In this document: one piece after another, positions 24,179 through 34,645 of the stretch | Numbering within the stretch: the first letter of the stretch is position 1 | How the letters are laid out: each line of letters starts with the position of its first letter | Assembly (NCBI GenBank): GCA_036924285.1 | Contig: JAYKYS010000004.1 | Coordinates: forward strand, 18,012,001 to 18,076,000 | Reading direction: 5' to 3' | Source of the DNA: Asterella californica | Taxonomy: Eukaryota; Streptophyta; Marchantiopsida; Marchantiales; Aytoniaceae | Length of the DNA stretch: 64,000 nt | The notes under the pieces: generated by a model | Databases searched by the model: none | What the model saw: only the letters and a program-made list of their open reading frames with translations | What the model was told of the DNA's origin: nothing | Program-made: the position numbers and the translations under genes

Positions 24179-25450
24179 TTATGCATGCAAAGTGCATTTA
24201 TGGAAAAGGAAGAGAAAACTACAACCGGAAATCAAGTTGGAGAAAATTGGAGAAGAGGATTCGTTCCAGTCTACATGGATGGAGCTGCTGATTAAAAGTA
24301 TTTTCATCCCCGTATGGCTCTTTGGTAACTTCTGAAAATACATACAACGTGAAGAACAGAAGAATGAGGCTAATCTCCAGAAAACCTTATTCTTTTCCAG
24401 AAATAGCTCGAACCTCATGGCTTTAAACTCTGCCGAGATATAGTGGACTCCGTGTCTTCTGTATACAATATAAATTGTATATAGTGCACTGGAAACAGAC
24501 TGCGCATAGGGATGAGGTAATGCGGGTTCGAGTCAGGCACGCAACATCACAGAAATCATAGCAAAAATGATTATGAGCAGGTAGAGATATATTTAAATGA
24601 AAAATATATTTAACTTGTATCTGCTCGGATGGGTGTCTTTGAATTTGCTTAAACTGAAGTGTTTAGTGAGGTGTCCTTGAGAATTCATGCAGTACTAAAC
24701 GTCCCAAGAGATCTCACAATTGGTTGCTTCTGAAAATAATCTCCAGAATAAAAGCATGCGCACTGAAATACATGAAAGAAACTCAGTCGTAGTGGTTATG
24801 CATGCAAAGTGCACTGAAATACATGGAAGAAACTCATTCGTAGTGGTTATGCATGCAAAGTGCACTTCTGGAAAAGGAAAGAGAAACGACAACCAAAAAT
24901 CAAGTTGGAGAAAATTCGAGAAGAGGATTCGTTCCAGTCTACATGGATGGAGCTGCTGATTAAAAGTATTTTCATCCCCGTATGGCTCTTTGGCAACTTC
25001 TGAAAATGCAAACAACGTGAAGAACGGAAGAATGAGACTAATCTCGAGAAAGCCTTATTCTTCTCCAGACTTTAAACTCTGCCGAGATATAGTGGACTCC
25101 GTGGCTTCTGTATACAATATGAATTGTATATAGTGCACTGAAACAGACTGCGCCTAGGGATGAGGTAACGTGGGTTCGAGTCAGGCAGGCAACATCATAG
25201 AAATCATAGTAAAAATGATTATGAGCAGGTAGAGATATATTTAAATAAAAATATATTTAACTTGTATCTGCTCGGAGGGGTGTCTTTGAATTTGCTTAAA
25301 CTGAAGTGTTTAGTGAGGTGTCTTTGAGAATTCATGCAGTACTAAACGTCCCAAGAGATCTCACAATTGGTTGCTTCTGAAAATAATCTCCAGAATAGAA
25401 GCATGAGCACTGAAATACATGGAAGAAACTCAGTCGTAGTGATAATGCAT
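24179..25450 (+). repeat. Tandem duplication of a ~650-bp unit carrying tRNA-like B boxes
   Basis: The block starting ATGCATGCAAAGTGCA at 24181 recurs at 24849, and most of the following ~590 bases align with small indels. Each copy contains GGTTCGAGTC (24525-24534 and 25174-25183), a good match to the internal B box of Pol III tRNA genes. A shorter 52-bp unit (gcactgaaatacat...atgcatgcaaagt) is repeated in tandem at about 24,759-24,862 and once more near 25,407-25,450. No complete tRNA cloverleaf could be drawn around the B boxes. A tRNA-derived SINE fragment inside a duplicated block is possible. Confidence 0.75.
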
Positions 25451-25499
25451 GCTTTTCGAGATAGTTTTGACACTATTCTAACTTTTCTAAGTATATGAG

Positions 25500-28400
25500 C
25501 TGACTCCCTTGAGACGAATTTAATATTACAAGGACACGGCCTTGCAAGTCGATAAGACTTAAGTTAGTGCCGCTGTCAAGGAGTGACTGTGTCAGAAATT
25601 CAGAGAGTTGAAATTGTCATAAACGTCGAGGGACTGACAAGTTGGCAGTTGTGAGTCTTTGGATTCTTTTGATAAGAGTTTTCAGGATTCTTTCGGGTTG
25701 GAGTATTGGAGTTTTGAGACTCATTCATTCATGCTTATTCGTAAGCGATAGCAATATTGTTGAAATAAGTTGAGAGTGTGAACGATAATTGGAGAGGTTT
25801 TGTATTTTAATTCTCCAATCGACAATCAATCATTTCTAGTGACATCCAGAGAGATACTAACATTCCTACGAAGAGTTGGATTAGAGGTTGAGTAATTAAC
25901 TTATGAATTGTCCTTTGATCAGCAAGGTTCTAACAATATTTTCTTTGTGTTGATCATGAAGGCGGCTTGCCGTCATATCAGTTGTATTCTGAAGGGTCAA
26001 AGCATTATCTAGATCTTTAGGATTTATTAAAGTACACTTACTTAGCAATCGGTATAGTGTTTGGAGAAGGTACTTCATTTGATGAGAAGTTATGATCAAA
26101 ATCTGTATGTTATTGAAGGACCAGATTGCTAAGCAGAGATTGGAGAGGGAAGTAGAAGACAGCTACGAGAGGAAAAGAAAAGCAAGTCTATTTCCCATAG
26201 TGAAGGTAATAATACATCTAGCAAGGTAGAGGAAGGGAAAGTTTCGAGTAGAGATACTAGTGAAGCCAAGTCTAAACATGACCTTGAGAGATTAGAGAAA
26301 GGAGGAACTGCTAAATTTGTTGATATAGAAGTATTCCAAGAGGGAGTAGAAGAGGTTAGTGGATCATGGGAAGTAGTAGTACAAGTTGTATAAGAAGAAA
26401 GCCCTAGTCCATTAGACACTTCAGTTTTGTCATCATATATTTTGTTCGAACAGATTCCAATTAAAACTAGATAATAATTAGTTAAGTGTATCAGGAAGAG
26501 GAGAAGTAAGCTCGCTAAGATGGTAACAGCTGCTAGAACACGGTTGAAGTATGTAGAGTTTAGAGGGAAGGAAGACGAGGATCCATATTCTTTCCCGCAA
26601 GATTTTTGAACAAACAGTCGCAGCTAACCGAGAGAATGTAGCTACCGATCGTTTAAGAATATTTCCAAACTTGCTGAAGAGAAGGACCGGAAGGTGATAT
26701 AGTGGTTTACCAAGAGCCATGCAACAAGCATAGAATTTGCTGAGGGATGCATTTTTGCAAGCGTTCAGAGATTGAGATTTGGATTCTCATATCTCTACGC
26801 ATTTCACCACTCCACCAAAAATTCTAAGACTTTTAACAAGTTGGGTGACTTGCGTGGAGAGGAGTACGAGCCCTTGAGACATTATATTCAGCTTAAGATT
26901 TGAGATTTGGAGATTTGAAGATACAAGTTGCTATCCCAAGGGAGAAGCAGAAGACTCCAAGAGTACCACGTTACAATTTATGGTACACACATTGTCATAG
27001 ATTAGGTCATACAACAGAACTTCTTGTCATGTTGGTGTCTCGAAAGCACCAATGGGACAAGAAGTTCAATGGATTGAAGAAGGAGAGTTTGAAGTGGAAA
27101 AAGCATTCTATGCTACTGAGAGATCAGATGGACAATTTTATCAAGTTCATGTGCAAGGGGCTTCAAATATACAGAGATTTTATTCGGCAAGGTACCAACC
27201 ACATGAGTTTGTTGGAGGGACACCACAACAAAAGTTATTAAGAGGACCGTTGCAAATTCACAAGATATCAATATCTGATTTAAGTTGTTTTAGATGTGGA
27301 AAGAAGAGATATGAGACAGTCAATATACAATAGCATCAAGACAGATGGTTATATTCTATTATGCATGAATTGCGATGAAGCAAGTTACACCTCGTCTTCA
27401 TGTCCTCATCCTACAGTACGGAGACCAAGAGCTCACTTTGCGGAGCCAACTCAACCATCGGAATAAAATATGGATTCAAGTTCAACTTACAGAATGGGAG
27501 AAATATAGCAAAAGAAGTAGCGAAAGATAAAGCATGTAAGTTTGATCCTACAAGGATTGTTATTTCATCATCAAAGGATGAAGGATGACTAGTAACATCT
27601 GAATGGAATGTTCAAGCAGTTTCTACTCATCACTCTCCTTCATCATCAGATGCGAAGGAGAGTAAGCAGAGCAGAAGTCGTCGAAGGAAGCGAGACGCTA
27701 GGAAGGAGAAAAGCTTCAGAAGCTTGAAGTAGAAAAGGTTAAGCATGGTATGGTGGAGGAAGATCTAGATTACGATCGTCTTGATCCAAAGTACTACAAA
27801 CATGGCATTTCTAAAGAAGTAGAAGCTTTACTTCAGGAAGAGTTGAAGGAAGCAACAGTGGTTGAAGTTAAGAAGGACGTTGGAGTGGAAGAAGTTAAGA
27901 AGGCACCATCCATCGTGAAGGAGAAGTCATTGGAAGGAGAAGTAGCAAAAGTAAAGGAGAGATAAGAAGTTTACAAAGTGCCACCTATTACAATTGAGAA
28001 AGAATATGATTTCATGAAGGATCTAGCTTCTATTCTAGTAAGCATCTCTATGCTTCAGTTACTTACTAGTTGTCCGCAATACGTTAAGTAATTAGTAAAA
28101 TGAAGTCGCTGCAGGAAAAAAGATACAGCAAAGACAAAAAAGGAAGAGAAAATCAAGTACACCAGAGAAATCTATACTAGACGATACTAGCTTTCACGTG
28201 GTGGAGGAAGATCAAGGAGCACCAGAGATAGAGGTGGAAATTTTGAGAAGTATCTTGACCAAAGTATCAATAGATTCAGGATCCTGAGTTAATATACTTA
28301 TGGAGAAGACAACATTGGAGTTGGGTTTTACCAAGTTTGAGCCATGTAAGAAGTATTTACTGATAGCAGAATAATCAAGAACAAAAATTGTCAGGATGTC

Positions 28401-29246
28401 ATACAAGTGGATACGATCATTGACGGAATTAAGTTCACATTGAATTATGCTGTTCTGAGCCCAGAAGCATAGATATGTTTCTCTGTTTTGATAGAGAGAC
28501 CATGGTTATATGGTGCGCTTATAGTAGAGAATTGGAAGAAACGGACTTTAACTTTTAGTCCGGCTGAAAGTCAAAAGGGTAAACAAGTTAGGAGAAGGAG
28601 GCGTACAAAAGAAAACACCGCAAGAAGACGAGGGTTACACATCAGAGCAAGATACGACATGATTCATATGTCTTCGTGGGATGTATATACATAGGTCTAG
28701 AGAGACAGCAAGAGATCTTTGTAAGTTCAAGTTATCAGCTAGAGAGTAGTAAGAGAAAGCATGAGCATGTATCGATCATTATCGATAGTAGTGGAAAAGA
28801 GAAAAAGATTTGGGTGGAACCTCAGTGATTCATAGACATTCGCGTGAGTGACTCTTGTTGTCAAATTTGAGTATAAGATAGAGAATCGAGGGTTCGTGGG
28901 AGCATTCTTTTTTACGTGGTGTTCCGTGAGTACTTCTTAGTGTCTTACATGGACAGTGAGGAGCTGCGAGAGTCGTACTCATGGAAGGAATTGATCCGAG
29001 TTCCAGATCTTTCATTTCTGAATCAGTTCCATGTCAAGCTTCACTACATCCATCTCGATCACTTTTGATAGTTGTCCGTTGCTTATTTTGGTGAAGAGTT
29101 CATGAAGAGAGTGATGAACTTGCCTACTTCGGTGATCTTGCCGATCATTACATATGGAGAGAATTAAGACCTGACTGTGTACATCTTACTTTGACGAGTG
29201 CATGGACCTGAACTTTCCAGCCTATGTCTCTTTCAATGTCTAGGTT
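25500..29246 (+). pseudogene. Degenerate Ty3/gypsy gag and protease region
   Basis: This is a decayed plus-strand element. Gag-like sequence spans about 26,100-27,600. It includes YNLWYTHCHRLGHTTEL near 26,970-27,020 and CFRCGKKRYETVNIQ near 27,290, both resembling damaged zinc knuckles. A charged Glu/Lys-rich ORF follows at 27,750-27,965. The protease block VSIDSGS*VNILMEKTTLELGFTKFE (a TGA inside) lies near 28,260-28,340. A match to the gypsy block GRPWLYAA is seen as ERPWLYGALIVENWK at 28,490-28,535. It therefore resembles the element at 0-2.4 kb but is a different copy. The young copia element has inserted at 29,252. RT is not present on the left side. Confidence 0.7.
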
Positions 29247-29251
29247 GATGT
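29247..29251 (+). repeat. Target-site duplication GATGT, left
   Basis: The five bases immediately before the 5' LTR are identical to the five bases immediately after the 3' LTR (34641-34645), as expected for copia integration. Confidence 0.95.
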
Positions 29252-29480
29252 TGTTGATATAGTCCCAAGCTCTAGTAGATCGACGGCTACCATTAGCCGG
29301 AGTGGTTAGGGTTGTTAGAGTTAGTTAGAGGGCTAACCCACCATTAGGGTTTCCCTTGTACTCACCTCCACTATATATACAGAGAGAGGCAAAGCCTCTC
29401 TCATCTCATTCCTATTTTACTTCCTTGTCTACTCGCTCTCTCTCTTCTTGGAGTGTCCTCGAAGTATCGATCTTTCTACA
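29252..29480 (+). repeat. 5' LTR of the copia element
   Basis: The 229-bp LTR starts TGTTGATATAG and ends CTTTCTACA. A TATA-like TATATATA (29372-29379) is followed at once by a perfect 9-bp inverted repeat gagagaggc-aaa-gcctctctc (29382-29402). The R/U5 transcript probably starts close by. The 3' LTR copy carries the single mismatch inside this stem. Confidence 0.97.
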
Positions 29481-29492
29481 TGGTATCAGAGC
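29481..29492 (+). other. Primer-binding site, initiator tRNA-Met type
   Basis: TGGTATCAGAGC directly abuts the 5' LTR. It is the canonical copia primer site complementary to the 3' end of plant initiator tRNA-Met, used to prime minus-strand DNA. Confidence 0.95.
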
Positions 29493-30170
29493 TGGTGAGA
29501 GCGTGTGTCCCTTGCTGATGAGCAAGATGGAGATTGGAGTACAGGAGAGAGCAGCCGGAGTTGTGCCTGATGTCGAGCACTATCCTGCTGATGCGTTCGG
29601 TGAGGCGAAACAGTTTCTTTCGCCACCAGAAACTTTGAACGCGATTTCGGAGGCCTAGACGATTTTTTCTCGCTGTTTTCTGTCGACCAGCCCTTCTAGG
29701 GCTGTCTTGCTCAGAAGGTGCGAATTGTGTACTGGGCCAAGTTTCAGTCGATTTGGAGATTTCCAGCGGCAGATTTTCAAACGGATCTTTTTCGACCAAA
29801 ACGAAAGTTTTAGGACTTGAGTCCAAAACTAATCCTGTTTCGAATAAGGGTGGGTGACTTGAGTCCAAAACTAAACCCTAAATAGCTATTTGAAAATTTC
29901 TGAAAATTTCAAGGGGTCGCACGCCCATTTTCGACTCATTTGGTCCAGTTTCGACCTTTCTTGGTGTGTTCTGTCGACGTTTCCGTCGTGTTTTGTACAC
30001 CTACAGTTCGCACACAGGTTCTTTTCTCGTTGTCGCTGCAGGAGGAGTTCGTGGAGTCGCCTCTTCGTGACTTGTGACAACTCTTGATCGCGCGGTGGGG
30101 AGAGACGAGTTTTGTGCAGTTTCTGGGAGGTTTTCCGCGTACAGAACAGTGCAATTTCGACATTGCAGCT

Positions 30171-30884
30171 ATGGCGGAGTCTGTGTCTTTGATCACTGGA
30201 GAGAAACTCGACAAGAACAACTACCAAGTGTGGAAGTTCCGGATGAAGACTTTCCTGCAGGGACAAGATCTATGGGATCTTATCACTGAGGAGGAGAAAG
30301 CGCCTGAAGTGCCAATTTCTGATCTGAAATTCAAGGAGTGGAAGAAGCGCTCATATCAGGCTATTCACTACATCGCGCTGACAGTTTCAGCATCGATGAT
30401 CGGTCACATCCAGGATTGTGATACACCCAAGAAAGCTTGGGATGCACTCGCGCATCTGTTTCAATCCGGAACAGAGGCGCGGAAGCTGCAATTGCTGCAG
30501 CAGTTCAATACCGTGAAGAAGGGGTCGATGTGCATAAACGACTATGTGAACGGGGTCAAGCAGCTTGCGGATCAGCTATCTTCTGTCAAAGTCGAGATTG
30601 ATCCCACTGTCTTGATCGGAGCCACATTGCAGGGACTGCCTGCAGAGTACAAACAGTTCATAACATCGATTTCGACCAGAGAACCTCTTCCGCGGTTTGA
30701 TGAGCTTGTTCCTATGATGTTAGGAGAGGAGGTGCGCCTACTGGGGAGTTCTACTTCGACGGGTCAGCAAGAATCTGTCTATTTTGCAGGTTCTGGAGGA
30801 TCTCGAGGTAAGGGTCGTGGCAAAGGTGCTGGACGTGGACGGGATCGCGGACAGCAACAGCAACAGCAATCGCAGAACCAGTAG
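30171..30884 (+). CDS. Copia gag, ended by an in-frame TAG
   Basis: This is the capsid-forming gag N-terminus, 237 codons from ATG 30171 to TAG 30882. The start was chosen because MAESVSLITGEKLDKNNY is the typical copia gag opening; an upstream in-frame ATG at 30084 adds 29 residues that look like leader. The body carries the gag signature NNYQVWKFRMKTFLQG and ends in an RG-rich, then Gln-rich stretch. The TAG lies in a run of CAG and AAC codons and looks like CAG to TAG. The reading frame stays open beyond it through a zinc knuckle (CNYCKKQGHNANQC, 30948-30989) into pol, so gag and pol were one ORF. If the stop were read through, the product would be about 1432 aa. Confidence 0.9.
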   Translation: MAESVSLITGEKLDKNNYQVWKFRMKTFLQGQDLWDLITEEEKAPEVPISDLKFKEWKKRSYQAIHYIALTVSASMIGHIQDCDTPKKAWDALAHLFQSGTEARKLQLLQQFNTVKKGSMCINDYVNGVKQLADQLSSVKVEIDPTVLIGATLQGLPAEYKQFITSISTREPLPRFDELVPMMLGEEVRLLGSSTSTGQQESVYFAGSGGSRGKGRGKGAGRGRDRGQQQQQQSQNQ

Positions 30885-31091
30885 AACCAGCAGAACCAGC
30901 AACAGTCTGGTGGTTCCAACAACAATCAGAGAAGAGCGCCTGGTTCCTGCAACTACTGCAAGAAACAAGGCCACAATGCGAATCAGTGCTACAAGAAGCA
31001 GAACGATCAGAGACAACACGACAACAACCCCCAACAAGGTAACAGCAACCAGCAAGGCTATGTAGTCACTGAGCATGTCTATTCGGAGCAA

Positions 31092-34000
31092 TTGCTGATT
31101 ACTACGCATCAGAGTTATGCGGCTTTCGAGCCACAGACTGACTGGGTGATCGACTCCGGCGCCACCAGTCACATGACTCCCCATCGGGAGTGGTTTAGTT
31201 CACTCGAGCCTGTGGAGACTCCACAGTTTATGGTGACAGGAGATGACACCAAGCACAAGATCCAGCACAAGGGTAACATTCCACTTGACATTCCTGCCTC
31301 AACGTTTACTGGTATACGGAATGTCTTACATGTACCTACATTGACTAGAAACCTGCTATCTGTAAGACAGTTGATAGAGCAAGGTCTGCAAGTGCGTTTC
31401 AATAAAGATGGATGCTTTATTGAAGATTCGAATGGCACTGTCATAGCTCGAGGTATCAAGAGTGGTAGGCTGTTTAAACTAGATGCATCTGCGCCTAAGT
31501 TACAGGCTGCCATGTATGGACAGAGTGGTCCAGTATTGTCTGATATTGACATCTGGCACAAGCAAATTGGGCACATGAACTTTCAGAGGCTGAAAAGCCT
31601 TCCGAGTTCTGACCTGGTTACAGGTCTGCCCAAATTCGAATCCAGTGAGCCCACTGGAGTCTGTGCAGCATGTCAATTCGGCAAGCAAGCTAGACAGCCC
31701 TTTAAGGGATCAGGCAGTAGAGCGAACAAGCTTCTGGAGCTTGTTCACACTGATGTATGGACTGCTTCTCAGCCAAGTATGACCGGTTTCCAGTACTTCG
31801 TGTCGTTCATTGATGATCATTCGCGTTATACTTGGATCTATTTGTTGAGAAACAAGTCCTCTGCCGAAGTACTGTCAGCATTCCAGACTTTCCGCAAGTT
31901 GGTGGAAAAACAGTCTGGAGCATCTATCCTCTGTTTGAGATCTGATGGAGGAGGCGAGTTTCTTTCTGGAGAGTTCGATGCATATCTGCGTGAGCATGGT
32001 ATCCGACGCCAGAAGACCTGCAGCTACAGTCCGCAGCAGAACGGGGTTGCGGAGCGCAAGAATCGACACATAGCAGAAGCTGCTCGTGCGATGTTGAACG
32101 AGAAGACCATGCCTAGACCTTACTGGGCAGAAGCTGTTTCATGTGCGGTGTATCTGATGAACCGGACGCCTACAGCGGCAGTCCACAGCAAGACACCGAT
32201 GGAGGTCTTCACAGGCAGTAAGCCTGATTACTCTTTCCTTAAAGTTTTCGGATGTATCTGTTATGTGCACATACCTGATGAAAGACGTAAGAAACTAGAT
32301 CCGAAAGCAGATAGATGTATCTTCCTTGGTTATGCTTATGATACGAAAGGATATAGGTGCTACAATCCTTCGTCCAAGCAGTTCTATATCAGTAGAGATG
32401 TCGTGTTTGATGAGCTACAGTCTTGGTTTGCACCTGCACCTGTGATAGCCATCCCTGTACCTACTGTAGAACCATGGAGTCAGTCCACTGTAGTACCTCA
32501 GAGTAGTACGTTGAGTGGAGGATCTGGAGAAGTCACTGATTCCAGATCAGAATCTGTTGCACATAGAGCTGTTGTTAACGCTGGAGTCCACGTAACACAG
32601 CCTAGTGGAACTAGTGTAGTTTCTACACAGGATGAGCGCGTGCTATTGCAGCGTATGTTTGACTCATCCAGATATGTGGATCTTCCACATCCCCTGGATA
32701 CTTTGTCCCAGACCTTGGCGTCTACGTCAGATCAGTTGCAAGGGGAGGTGACTAGTGCACCGATTACCTCTCGCAGATCTGAGCGGCCAAAACATCCAGT
32801 GAGTAGGTATATGCATGAAGGTTTTCTTGCTGCGCACCATACATATATGGCCAATGTTCTTCAGGAACAGGAACCGAGTTCGCTTGAGGAGGCGATGCAT
32901 AAGGCCCAATGGGTAAGTGCTATGGAAGCTGAACTTGCTGCGCTTCATCACCAACAGACTTGGGAGTTGGTAGACTTACCTCAGGGTAAGAAAGCGATTG
33001 GTTGCAGGTGGGTTTTCAAGGTCAAGCGCAACTCGGATGGTACCGTGTGTCGGTACAAGGCCAGATTGGTAGCTAAGGGCTACGCACAGCAACATGGAGT
33101 GGATTTTGAGGAGACCTTTGCTCCTGTTGCGAAGATGGTGACTATTCGAACAGCAGTTGCAGTTGCAACTCAGAAAGGTTGGAAGATGCACCAGATGGAC
33201 TTCAAGAACGCCTTCCTCAATGGTGATCTTGAGGAGGAGGTCTACATGCAGCAACCTCCTGGTTATGAGGATCCTAAGTTCCCTTCCCGTGTATGTAAGT
33301 TACGGAAGGCTCTCTATGGTCTGAAACAGGCACCAAGAGCATGGTATGCAAAGATCAATTCTTACTTGCAGTCTCTTGGTTTCCACCTGTGTAGTTCAGA
33401 CTCTACCTTGTATTCATTGAGAATACGAGACCAGATTGTTGTGATCACCATCTATGTTGATGATTTGATCATTACCGGTAACTTTGAGGAGCTTATTTCT
33501 CAGATCAAGGATCACTTGAAATCCGAGTTCGAGAAGATGGACTTAGGAGAACTCAAGTACTTCCTTGCCGTGGAGTTCATTAGAGATGGGAAGGATGTTT
33601 GGCTTGTACAGCGACAGTATGCTCTCAGTATGCTTGAGAGATTTGGTATGCTTGATTGCAAACCCATTGCTACACCATTAGAGCAAGGGGTAAAGCTAGG
33701 AGCAGAGGATGGTGAGTTGCTGGATGATCCACGCATGTACAGACAGATGGTTGGGAGTCTTATCTACTTGACGATCACCAGACCAGACTTGAGCTATGCT
33801 GTCGATCTGATTAGTCAATTCATGCAGTCACCACGGAGACCACATTTTGAGGTTGTCAAGCGGATCCTCCGCTACGTGAAGTTCTCGATGCAGTACGGAC
33901 TTCACTATCGATACGGTGGACCATTGTTGTTACATGGCTACACAGATGTTGATTGGGCAGGAAGTGTCGACAGGAGATCCACGTCAGGTTACGCTTTTGG

Positions 34001-34469
34001 ACTTGGAAGCGCTGCTATAAGCTGGGCTTCTAAGAAGCAACCCACAGTTGCTTTGTCATCCACGGAAGCAGAGTATCGAGGAGCAACGAACGCAACATGC
34101 GAATCGATCTGGCTTCGATGTCTGCTATCTGATATTGGTGTGGAGTGTACAGATCCTGTTGTTGTATATACAGATAACATTAGCAGCATGAAGTTAGCTA
34201 GTAATCCTGTTTTCCATGCTAGGACGAAGCACATTGAGGTGCACTATCACTTTATTAGAGAGAAGGTCCTTGCAGGAGAGATTGAGCTCAGTTATGTGAG
34301 CACAGGAGATCAAGTTGCCGATATTTTCACTAAGGCGTTGCCTAGAGATAAGTTTGATGCTTTCAGACATTGTCTAGGAGTACAGGATGTAGAGATGAGC
34401 TTGAAGGGGAGTGTTGATATAGTCCCAAGCTCTAGTAGATCGACGGCTACCATTAGCCGGAGTGGTTAG
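31092..34469 (+). CDS. Copia pol: protease, integrase, RT and RNase H
   Basis: The 1125-codon open stretch is in the same frame as gag; the true polyprotein begins upstream. Residues are counted from 31092. Protease: DSG at 21-23. Integrase zinc domain: His156, His161, Cys191, Cys194. Integrase DDE: Asp221, Asp285, Glu321. Reverse transcriptase: KARLVAKGYAQ near 656-666, Asp703 in MDFKNAFLNG and YVDD at 788-791. RNase H: Asp952, Glu992 and Asp1028, ending in the typical KHIEVHYHFIRE and ADIFTKALPR. All catalytic residues are present, so the enzyme is potentially functional. The stop codon lies about 55 bases inside the 3' LTR. Expression would need readthrough of the TAG at 30882 or a start downstream of it. 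Confidence 0.96.
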   Translation: MLITTHQSYAAFEPQTDWVIDSGATSHMTPHREWFSSLEPVETPQFMVTGDDTKHKIQHKGNIPLDIPASTFTGIRNVLHVPTLTRNLLSVRQLIEQGLQVRFNKDGCFIEDSNGTVIARGIKSGRLFKLDASAPKLQAAMYGQSGPVLSDIDIWHKQIGHMNFQRLKSLPSSDLVTGLPKFESSEPTGVCAACQFGKQARQPFKGSGSRANKLLELVHTDVWTASQPSMTGFQYFVSFIDDHSRYTWIYLLRNKSSAEVLSAFQTFRKLVEKQSGASILCLRSDGGGEFLSGEFDAYLREHGIRRQKTCSYSPQQNGVAERKNRHIAEAARAMLNEKTMPRPYWAEAVSCAVYLMNRTPTAAVHSKTPMEVFTGSKPDYSFLKVFGCICYVHIPDERRKKLDPKADRCIFLGYAYDTKGYRCYNPSSKQFYISRDVVFDELQSWFAPAPVIAIPVPTVEPWSQSTVVPQSSTLSGGSGEVTDSRSESVAHRAVVNAGVHVTQPSGTSVVSTQDERVLLQRMFDSSRYVDLPHPLDTLSQTLASTSDQLQGEVTSAPITSRRSERPKHPVSRYMHEGFLAAHHTYMANVLQEQEPSSLEEAMHKAQWVSAMEAELAALHHQQTWELVDLPQGKKAIGCRWVFKVKRNSDGTVCRYKARLVAKGYAQQHGVDFEETFAPVAKMVTIRTAVAVATQKGWKMHQMDFKNAFLNGDLEEEVYMQQPPGYEDPKFPSRVCKLRKALYGLKQAPRAWYAKINSYLQSLGFHLCSSDSTLYSLRIRDQIVVITIYVDDLIITGNFEELISQIKDHLKSEFEKMDLGELKYFLAVEFIRDGKDVWLVQRQYALSMLERFGMLDCKPIATPLEQGVKLGAEDGELLDDPRMYRQMVGSLIYLTITRPDLSYAVDLISQFMQSPRRPHFEVVKRILRYVKFSMQYGLHYRYGGPLLLHGYTDVDWAGSVDRRSTSGYAFGLGSAAISWASKKQPTVALSSTEAEYRGATNATCESIWLRCLLSDIGVECTDPVVVYTDNISSMKLASNPVFHARTKHIEVHYHFIREKVLAGEIELSYVSTGDQVADIFTKALPRDKFDAFRHCLGVQDVEMSLKGSVDIVPSSSRSTATISRSG
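34402..34411 (+). other. Polypurine tract of the copia element
   Basis: TGAAGGGGAG lies immediately before the TG of the 3' LTR and overlaps the pol ORF. It is the expected plus-strand primer in copia elements. Confidence 0.85.
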
Positions 34470-34640
34470 GGTTGTTAGAGTTAGTTAGAGGGCTAACCCA
34501 CCATTAGGGTTTCCCTTGTACTCACCTCCACTATATATACAGAGAGAGACAAAGCCTCTCTCATCTCATTCCTATTTTACTTCCTTGTCTACTCGCTCTC
34601 TCTCTTCTTGGAGTGTCCTCGAAGTATCGATCTTTCTACA
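34412..34640 (+). repeat. 3' LTR of the copia element
   Basis: The 229 bp are identical to the 5' LTR except A at 34549 (G at 29389), which breaks one base pair of the small hairpin. The LTR is followed by GATGT at 34641-34645, the right-hand target duplication. Confidence 0.97.
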
Positions 34641-34645
34641 GATGT

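Larger units (their letters stand above)
29252..34640 (+). mobile_element. Young, nearly intact Ty1/copia retrotransposon (5389 bp)
   Basis: This is a complete element: 229-bp LTRs beginning TG and ending CA, a 5-bp GATGT duplication, a primer-binding site, gag, pol in copia order (PR-INT-RT-RH) and a polypurine tract. The two LTRs differ at one position (29389 G, 34549 A), implying a recent insertion. The only visible defect in gag-pol is one in-frame TAG at 30882. It sits inside old gypsy DNA. Confidence 0.97.

Noticed and set aside
24440..24600. Possible tRNA gene around GGTTCGAGTC
   Set aside because: No acceptor stem, D arm or anticodon arm could be drawn around the B-box-like word; kept only as a repeat feature.
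24179..25450. CRISPR-like or satellite array
   Set aside because: There are only two long units and a few short ones, with no regular spacers; a plain tandem duplication explains it.
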